A DNA stretch of 64,000 nucleotides from the NCBI RefSeq assembly GCF_002865645.1, contig NW_020194643.1:62001-126000 (forward strand). The letters are read 5' to 3'. Both the position numbers and the translations under genes were made by a program. The stretch comes from Hyaloscypha bicolor E (lineage: Eukaryota; Ascomycota; Leotiomycetes; Helotiales; Hyaloscyphaceae). Under the pieces are notes generated by a model. It saw only the letters and a list, made by a program, of their open reading frames with translations, searched no databases and was not told the DNA's origin. Numbering within the stretch: the first letter of the stretch is position 1; each line of letters opens with the position of its first letter. Below, piece by piece: positions 57,989 to 64,000 of this stretch.

Positions 57989-58729
57989 ACGTTTCTAGAG
58001 AATCTTTGCTCAAGTTTCCAAGACCGAAGTACAACGGAACGAGTGTGGAGGATAGATTGAGGGAGTTTGCGCAATCGCAGAAGAGCATTGGGCAATGAAG
58101 AACCCGGATATCAAACAATGTCTAGTAATAATGGTCAACTTGTGGAAATATTTTCTTTGGTTAAAAATCATTAATTCGTGATTTATCATAGCAAGTCACT
58201 GGTCCAGCCTCCAATTGGTAAATTAACAACCCAAGCTCCGCAAAAAATCTTTCAAAATATTTCATTTTGAATAAATCAAATCGGTCTCCGAGCCCTCACC
58301 GCCACTATTGAGATGCCTCTTTATCTCAATCGACTCTCTCATATTGATCTTCCGCCTGTTGTCTCTGCCATCGCTATTCGTACTCTTGAGGACGTGGGAT
58401 TGGAGGCAGCTTTGGGTGTTGCTCGCGTAACCTAAGAGGGGTGCTGGAGGATGATGCGCGAGATGAATGCATGAAGGGCTGGGACGGAGCTGCAGATTAT
58501 GGTGATTTCGATTTCAAGGTCGGGCCAGAGAGCTATGTCGACGCCGATTGCTGGTTGGGAATTCGTTAGCAAGTGGGTTTATTAATCTCTTTCGGTGCGA
58601 TGCAGAAGCGTTTTGCACTGGCATGGTTTGGTTGTCTTACAGTTTCGGGCACTTCCAAGGAAAGGATACGAGGTCAAGCTGTTGAGGTATAGAAAACACC
58701 ATACCTGTCTGTTGGAAAAGAGGACTAGT
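57989..58729. other. Gap with a small coding-like fragment
   Basis: 58314-58570 (+) has protein-like text in two frames (MPLYLNRLSHIDLPPVVSAI, later GPESYVDADCWLGIR) separated by a break near 58430. It may be a relic of an F-box-type gene. Otherwise no gene is visible. Confidence 0.3.
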
Positions 58730-59104
58730 AACATCGCCATAAAGAGACTTGAGCCGGATCACAGACACCATTAGAAGCCTAAACATTATCAGCACACCTT
58801 TTCACTATGAATTTCTGTTTTTCTCCCAACTTACAGGAACCCATAAGGAAACAGACAGCAGCACAACGCGTTGCTTCCCTGCGATCAGCAAATTCTTAGA
58901 AAGAATATGGGAATAACCGGTAATGCCAAAACCATTCAAGATATTGAAGCCCGAGATGGAGTAGTTGAGGGCATTATGATTGACGCAATTTCCAGGTCCC
59001 TCAACATTCCATGATTTGGAGATTTGCATGAAGTATAAGAGGCTGCCCGAGTCGGAAAATATGCCGCAGAGCAGGATCCAGACCATGAGGTACTTAATAA
59101 TCAA
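58730..59104 (-). pseudogene. Fragment of a rhodopsin-like fungal membrane protein
   Basis: The minus strand encodes a helix, a linker and another helix: YFMQISKSWNVEGPGNCVNH followed by NALNYSISGFNILNGFGI. This resembles the middle of the fungal PTH11/rhodopsin-like domain (family: QCxPVxxxWxxxxxGxCxN, then xxxNIxxD). The text after NGFGI shifts in character and only about 100 residues are present, without flanking helices. No start or splice context supports an intact gene, so it is probably a remnant. Confidence 0.42.
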
Positions 59105-59379
59105 AAGGGGCTTAAAACCACACAGTTCCTGTTCCTGTCTTCTCGCATGATCTGGAGAGTTGTGAATATTATTCTCAACAAATCATTATCGTTGATATCG
59201 ACCCGCCCAGCCGCCACAACACTCGAACCACTTTCTCAAGCCCACAAAAGTACCAATCATCCAACCATAATGCCTTTCCCTCTCCCAAACCCACGAGAAT
59301 CCCAGCTTAGCATAAATTATATGACTGGACGAAATAACCAGATTCCGCAAGATTGTCAGCGCACTTCTCAGGGAAACTC

Positions 59380-59776
59380 CTCAGCCTCAGTATCCCCCTC
59401 CATCAACAAATACAACGTCTTCGTCTCTCCCCGCAATAACCGTAATATCCGTCCCACGAACCAGCGGCTCTTTGCCCTCCTGTCCAAAGTTCCAAGGAAG
59501 CACACCCAGATTGTGATTCACCGAGACCGGTCCCGCAGCCTTGAAAACCCAGCCTGGATATTTGCCAAGCAGGGCTTGCACACAGGTGGCGTCGACTTCT
59601 GTGTGGTCTTTGAAGCTCTTGTCGGGCTAGAAAATGAAGTCCGGGGTGTGTATTGATTTTATGGTAGCGAGTCGGGTGGCGGGGGAACGCTCATTGACAA
59701 CGTCCATGAGGTTGGTGTTCATGAGGGAGACGATTTGCTTGGTGGAGTGGGCTGTCTTGTCTGTTGTGGAAGCCAT
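59380..59776 (-). pseudogene. SnoaL-like small protein gene with stop and frameshift
   Basis: From MASTTDKTAHSTKQIVSLMN (ATG 59776) the minus strand reads a SnoaL/NTF2-like fold: IKSIHTPDFIF, then PDKSFKDHTEV, ALLGKYPGWVFKAAGPVSVN and WNFGQEGKEPLVRGTDITV. A TAG interrupts after DFIF (59627-59629) where the family has an aromatic residue, and the frame shifts near the end: the expected TLYLLMEGDTEAEEFP lies in the next frame. Members of the family are small cyclases, isomerases or of unknown function. With two defects in about 130 codons it is probably dead. An intron over the TAG is unlikely because no donor is nearby. Confidence 0.55.
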
Positions 59777-60479
59777 GATGTTTTGGATTGGACTATTGAC
59801 ATGGAAGGTTTTGGTTCGGTTTTGGAAAGTATATGAGGGGCAAGATTGGGACATGGCTGTTTCACATTTATAAGGCGGATGATGTTAGATACTGTAGTAC
59901 GGTTACGGCGTCACGTGCTCCACGCTTAGTGAGGTGCTACTCCTCGGCTAGCACGCTTCACTAGCATGTGATTCTCTTGTATATAGCTTCAGCTTCCAGA
60001 TTATTAACTCTTTAATCGATCCTTCATGAACGGCGTCTGACAGATGATCGCATATCAAGAAATGGAAGGGCATTGTGGGGAAGCTTATTAAGGACGTCAC
60101 AGTTCAGACTACATCCAGAAACTATTGACATAATCATGCCATCACCTGTAGCTCTTCTTAAACCCGATGACCAATCTGGGTTTCTAGAAATCGTCCAATA
60201 CCAGTGTGAAGCGTGCTGTGCGAACCCTGCAAGACTGGGGATATGATCCCTTTTGGGTAGTAAGCGAGAATCCCAATTGGGAAGTATGTGTCCCTGTCTG
60301 CAATGATTCGATCAATCCAACTTGTCACCGCATTATTGCTAGTCATGACCAAATAGCTGTTAGGAATTATACTTAGAAATCTAAAATTTCGTGTTATGTA
60401 ATACTTGTTTCCATTTCACTCACCGTACCGGTTTCGCTCCCTGCTCGGTGAATAAGCTTCTATGCACAAACCAACGAAT
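59777..60479. other. Gap, no gene seen
   Basis: Sequence between the SnoaL relic and the 3' end of the gamma-glutamyltransferase gene. A CACGTG-like cgtcacgtgctc occurs near 59914. No coding frame was recognised. Confidence 0.4.
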
Positions 60480-63011
60480 TTATACTGCAAGCCCCCCACT
60501 GTTTACCTGTCTCGGCTCCGATGCCGCTTCAAAGGTCCCATTCCACAGCCTTCTCACCCCTTGCACACTCGCCATATAATTCCCAGTGAAAGTCAAATTA
60601 TGACCCCTCTCTCCCAAGCTTTCCACAATTTCTTTATCAAACCTCCCCTCAAAGAGCGTACTAGCCGGCAGTAACTGATCATGCATTCTCGGCTCGTTCA
60701 ATGCCTCGGGCAAAGTCATGCCATGTTCTAGGACATGCCAGATGGATTGTACTGTTGAGGTCGGGATCATAGAGCCGCCGGCGGCACCGATGGATACATA
60801 GAGAGAACGGTTGGAGGAGTGCTCGACGATTATGGGGCTGATAGAAGAGAGAGGACGCTTGAAGGGTGCGATGTAGTTTATTGGGGAGGGGATGAAGCCG
60901 AATTCGTTGGGGATGCCGGGGATTGAGAAGTCATTCATTTCGTCGTTCATGATTACTCCTATTCCACACATCAGTACACAGTACACAAAGGTTTCCAAAA
61001 TCAAATCAGATGAGAGAGAGAGGAGGACGTGCCAGTCTCAGGCACAACGAGCAGTGACCCCCACAACAGATTCACGGTTGACGTTGAAGTAATGGACATC
61101 CCAGATGCATCCGCTGTGACGATGTGTGATGTTCCATGATTCTCAGGAAGCGAGTACTTGACCGGACTGTAATGAGATACATTATGAGTATGATGATCTG
61201 AAATTCTGCGTCTGATGCGCTCTGCGGTTGCCTCCCTCAACATCTGGGCCTCGAATCCGGCCATGTAGCCGAAGAAATCGGGGTCTCCAAGTTCAGAGCG
61301 AGCGGCGTACGAGAAGCGCATCGCTTCATTTAGGCGGTGGTAGTTGAGATTTCGCAGTTCTGGATTACTCATCTCATAACCCTCGATGATTTTGAGGATG
61401 CTGAGAGCGACCGAACCACCGCTTGGCGCACTACAAGAGTGGAGAGTGAAGTCTTTGTATCTGATGCTAATGGGGTCCCGGATAGAGATTTGGTAGTTCT
61501 TCAGGTCGTCAAGGGTCATGATTCCACCTGCTGATTGGACGGCGTTGATAGTTTGTTTTGCTGTGGGTGTTAAGAGGCTGCTGGATGTGATTGAGAAGTA
61601 AAAAACTTACCAATGTTTCCTTCGTAGAAAGCTTCCGCTCCATGCTTGGCGATTTCGTCGAGCGTGCTACCACGAAGTTAGAAAATAACTAGAGAAAGAG
61701 GTAGTAAAAGACCCACTTCGCGTATCGTTTTCTCGTCATCATGTCACCGACGCCGACCAAAGTGCCGTTTGGTGCAAAATCCATAGCCCACTGAGGATCT
61801 TCGACCAAGAATGCACCGTGGTGATGTCCTACATCCATATACCGGACGAGATCTTCCGTCACTAATTGCCAGTCAGTATCTGTGAACTCGATTTGGCAAA
61901 ATGCAAATACCTCGAAACCCATGTCTAGCGACGTGAACAGCTGGATTACAAACGACTCGCCATGGAAGTATCTAAGAAACGATCAATTGAATTCAGGAAG
62001 AGAAGCGACACGACACGTACCCCATATTTCTTGTGCAAATATTCGAGCCCTCGAAGATCACCCGGGACACCACTCGCAAGGCCACCACGAAGACTCCCGT
62101 ATATATTATCGTTATACATATCTTCAGACGCCGCAGCGGGAGCAGTTTCTCGGAAGTCTAGCATCGTCAGCAACTTGCCCTACACCAAATCCCATCTCCA
62201 GTCTCACCTATCGCTTCGTAATTCCCATCGGAATCCCTCACGAGCATGAATCCACCACCTCCAATCCCACTATGTTGCATGCCTTCTCTAATCAGCAAAA
62301 TCTTCACAAACACAGACATTTACTCACCGATAACTCCCACACAAAGAGTCGTCCCAACCATCGCATCAGCTGCATTTCCCTTTAAGCACGTGATCAGTCC
62401 CAATGTCCCTTCATTCCATCGACATGGAAGGAACCCACCCCTCGTCTGAGCAACTCAATCCCAATCTCACTACATGTCTTACTCTCACTCGATACCGCTC
62501 CCAGAGCATCCGTTCCATGCGCAGGGACGGCGTTGACGAGATGTCCGTTCAGTAAGAGCAGCCAGAGGAGACCCCGGGAGGCGTGCCCGATAAGGCCGAT
62601 TAAAGGCGCTGTATCACTGTTAATGATGACAGATGTGCAACCAAAGTATTGGAGCTTACCCATCGAGAGAGAACCGTCTTACGTGAGGCAAGAAAGACAA
62701 GGAAAGCACGACAGCCTCCCCACTTTTATCTGTGCCACAACGGGATCTCACCTCGGAGACCCTCTTCTCTCCCGGATTGGCTTGAACGTCTTCCTTAGGG
62801 CAAGGCTGAGCTGGGGTATGTAAGAACTGCAGATTCGTCCTTGTGGATTTAGTGACGGTTGAGATGTCGTTGAGAGAGGTGTTGTGGGGATTTCAATTGT
62901 TTTCGGCGTCGGCGTTAAGATAAGCCAGGCAGAGCAGCCCTGCAGGGATGTGTCAGCAGACCCCGGAACATCGTCACCAGACGCGTCCAGTCGCGTCTCC
63001 CCAAACATCAT
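60480..63011 (-). CDS. Gamma-glutamyltransferase (glutathione hydrolase)
   Basis: Ten exons join without a phase error: 63011-62752, 62616-62439, 62379-62328, 62282-62208, 62157-62021, 61971-61911, 61861-61717, 61666-61611, 61560-61033 and 60958-60480, about 656 residues. A hydrophobic helix near residue 100 (GLLWLLLL) suggests a signal anchor. Key blocks are GAVSSESKTCSEIGIELLRR, GNAADAMVGTTLCVG, QHSGIGGGGFMLV, DFRETAPAA, then NHGTSHIV, whose Thr is the self-cleavage nucleophile, and PSGGSVALSIL and AAGGSMIPTSTVQ near the end. The enzyme cleaves or transfers the gamma-glutamyl group of glutathione outside the cytosol or in the vacuole. The ninth intron appears to start with GC rather than GT. 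The start codon and exon 1 are the least sure part; a 16-C run lies 2 bp upstream. Confidence 0.88.
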
Positions 63012-63012
63012 T

Positions 63013-63028
63013 CCCCCCCCCCCCCCCC
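63013..63028 (+). repeat. Run of 16 cytosines just upstream of the transferase start
   Basis: An uninterrupted C16 tract. On the transcribed strand it is G16 directly before the predicted start codon of the gamma-glutamyltransferase gene. Its length may vary and could be a sequencing weak point. Confidence 0.85.
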
Positions 63029-64000
63029 TACTTGAAACCTATCGAGTCAACAACAGCCAAGATGATCAGAGCGTTCGTAGATCTCACGAAGACCTCGAGC
63101 AATGATGAACGTGATGTCTCTGACGTTGAATGAACTCCTTTTCGATCCGTTGCTTCAAGTCAGCCACGAATCAACACACCTCCTTCTCAGACTCTAAGCA
63201 ACAAACAGACATCAGTCGTGCGTTGTAGAGGGCTATCGATGTTGCGCCCGAGGGGACGGTGCGGTGGATCTTGCAGATGGTTGCTTGCCATAGCAGCAAC
63301 ACTAGAAACATTGTTCGGTTGTGGCAGGGTGTGCCTGTGATGGAGGCATCATTGCCCCATGGTGATACGTCGGGCGAAGAGGCGGAAAGCTGTGAAGGGC
63401 TGATAAGGACGATGGTCAAAGGAGTGAGAGAGAATGTCGATGAACACGACTCCGATCAGGAGGCCGAGTCCAAGCTTGAGAATTTTGACGGGAGAGATTT
63501 AAAAGAATGGAAAAGATTTATACTGCGAAACTATTCAAAAACAGGAAAGCGGGCCAAGAAAAAAAAGATCTTTGGAATCAAAGGGGGCTGCCCGAAGATC
63601 CACTTGCCCTTACTCGGGATGGTAAGGACGCAAGACCCAGCCCGCACAACTTGTGGGATATTTTCTGTCCAGGTAGCAAGACGGAGGAGAGCTGTAGATA
63701 GCATAAATGTATGCATACTATTTTAAAAATTTCTAAGGTTACTGACTCGTAATTTATTGTGAGTTACACTTTTGCGGCTGCTTCCCGCTGCGAACCCGGA
63801 AATACATGGAGGTGTTGCAAAAGCAAGTTGACCGAAAAAAGGCTGCATGTCGGCTCCGCACACTCCCCTCACGAATCCGGTCTGGTCAAACCGCAGAAGA
63901 ATTTCAATCGAGATGCAACGCGAAAGCAATGTGTAATTGGCACCAATGTAAGGAACCCAACCCCGACGTGTCTTAAGATACTAACCATCTTCGAAAGATA
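63029..64000. other. Right-edge region, no gene recognised
   Basis: It should contain the promoter of the gamma-glutamyltransferase gene. Open frames at 63259-63726 (+) and 63171-63419 (-) overlap and neither has family resemblance; the minus one has hydrophobic stretches. I do not call a gene. Confidence 0.35.

Noticed and set aside
59147..59656. 169-codon plus-strand frame
   Set aside because: It lies opposite the SnoaL-like reading, which has recognisable family motifs; the plus reading does not.
1..64000. tRNA genes, rRNA genes or CRISPR arrays
   Set aside because: I looked for tRNA-like cloverleaf words, rRNA-like stretches and regularly spaced repeats and found none convincing; a CRISPR array is not expected in a fungal nuclear genome.

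Overview
The window looks like a chromosome arm segment of a filamentous ascomycete (Pezizomycotina). The evidence is genes split by 46-130 bp introns with GT..AG ends and CTAAC/CTGAC-like branch sites, fungus-only families (HET, RTA1, 2EXR, NACHT-ankyrin receptors, the fungal ubiquitin-like-domain family), and repeats carrying heavy C-to-T and G-to-A change on both strands, as left by repeat-induced point mutation (RIP). A Leotiomycete is my guess; the sequence does not prove it.

Layout. 1-13.7 kb is almost entirely one 13.1-kb Ty3/gypsy-type LTR retrotransposon on the minus strand, mutated beyond function. 14.7-16.9 kb is a dead Fot1/pogo-type DNA transposon with good terminal repeats. 17.4-21.5 kb holds an intact HET-domain gene bracketed by a 62-bp direct repeat; the right repeat abuts a 5'-truncated RTA1 gene. 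22.7-28.5 kb carries a dienelactone-hydrolase-like gene, the kinetochore gene CHL4/CENP-N, a short-chain dehydrogenase and a beta-carbonic anhydrase that lacks a catalytic arginine. 29.2-34.3 kb is a NACHT-ankyrin receptor with a zinc-finger tail. 34.3-42.3 kb is gene-poor: an MFS transporter relic, an intact 2EXR gene, and two decayed ubiquitin-like-domain genes, one broken by a MITE. 43.2-57.9 kb is more ordinary: a GPI-anchored fasciclin protein, a solo LTR, an F-box protein, a homeodomain-like protein, a TDT-family transporter with an 8-nt microexon, and an F-box-like gene. 58.7-63.0 kb has fragments of a rhodopsin-like membrane protein and a SnoaL-like gene, then a complete 10-exon gamma-glutamyltransferase gene.

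How the parts relate. Housekeeping genes (CHL4, F-box, gamma-glutamyltransferase) alternate with accessory material. The stretch 17-42 kb combines a HET gene, an NLR-like receptor and two ubiquitin-like-domain genes of the kind found in fungal nonself-recognition repertoires, next to RIP-mutated transposons. This resembles an allorecognition/accessory island; that reading is inference from gene content. Exon structures were built by hand from splice signals and reading-frame continuity; the exon phases were checked for the HET, SDR, carbonic anhydrase, NACHT, fasciclin, homeodomain-like, transporter and gamma-glutamyltransferase genes.
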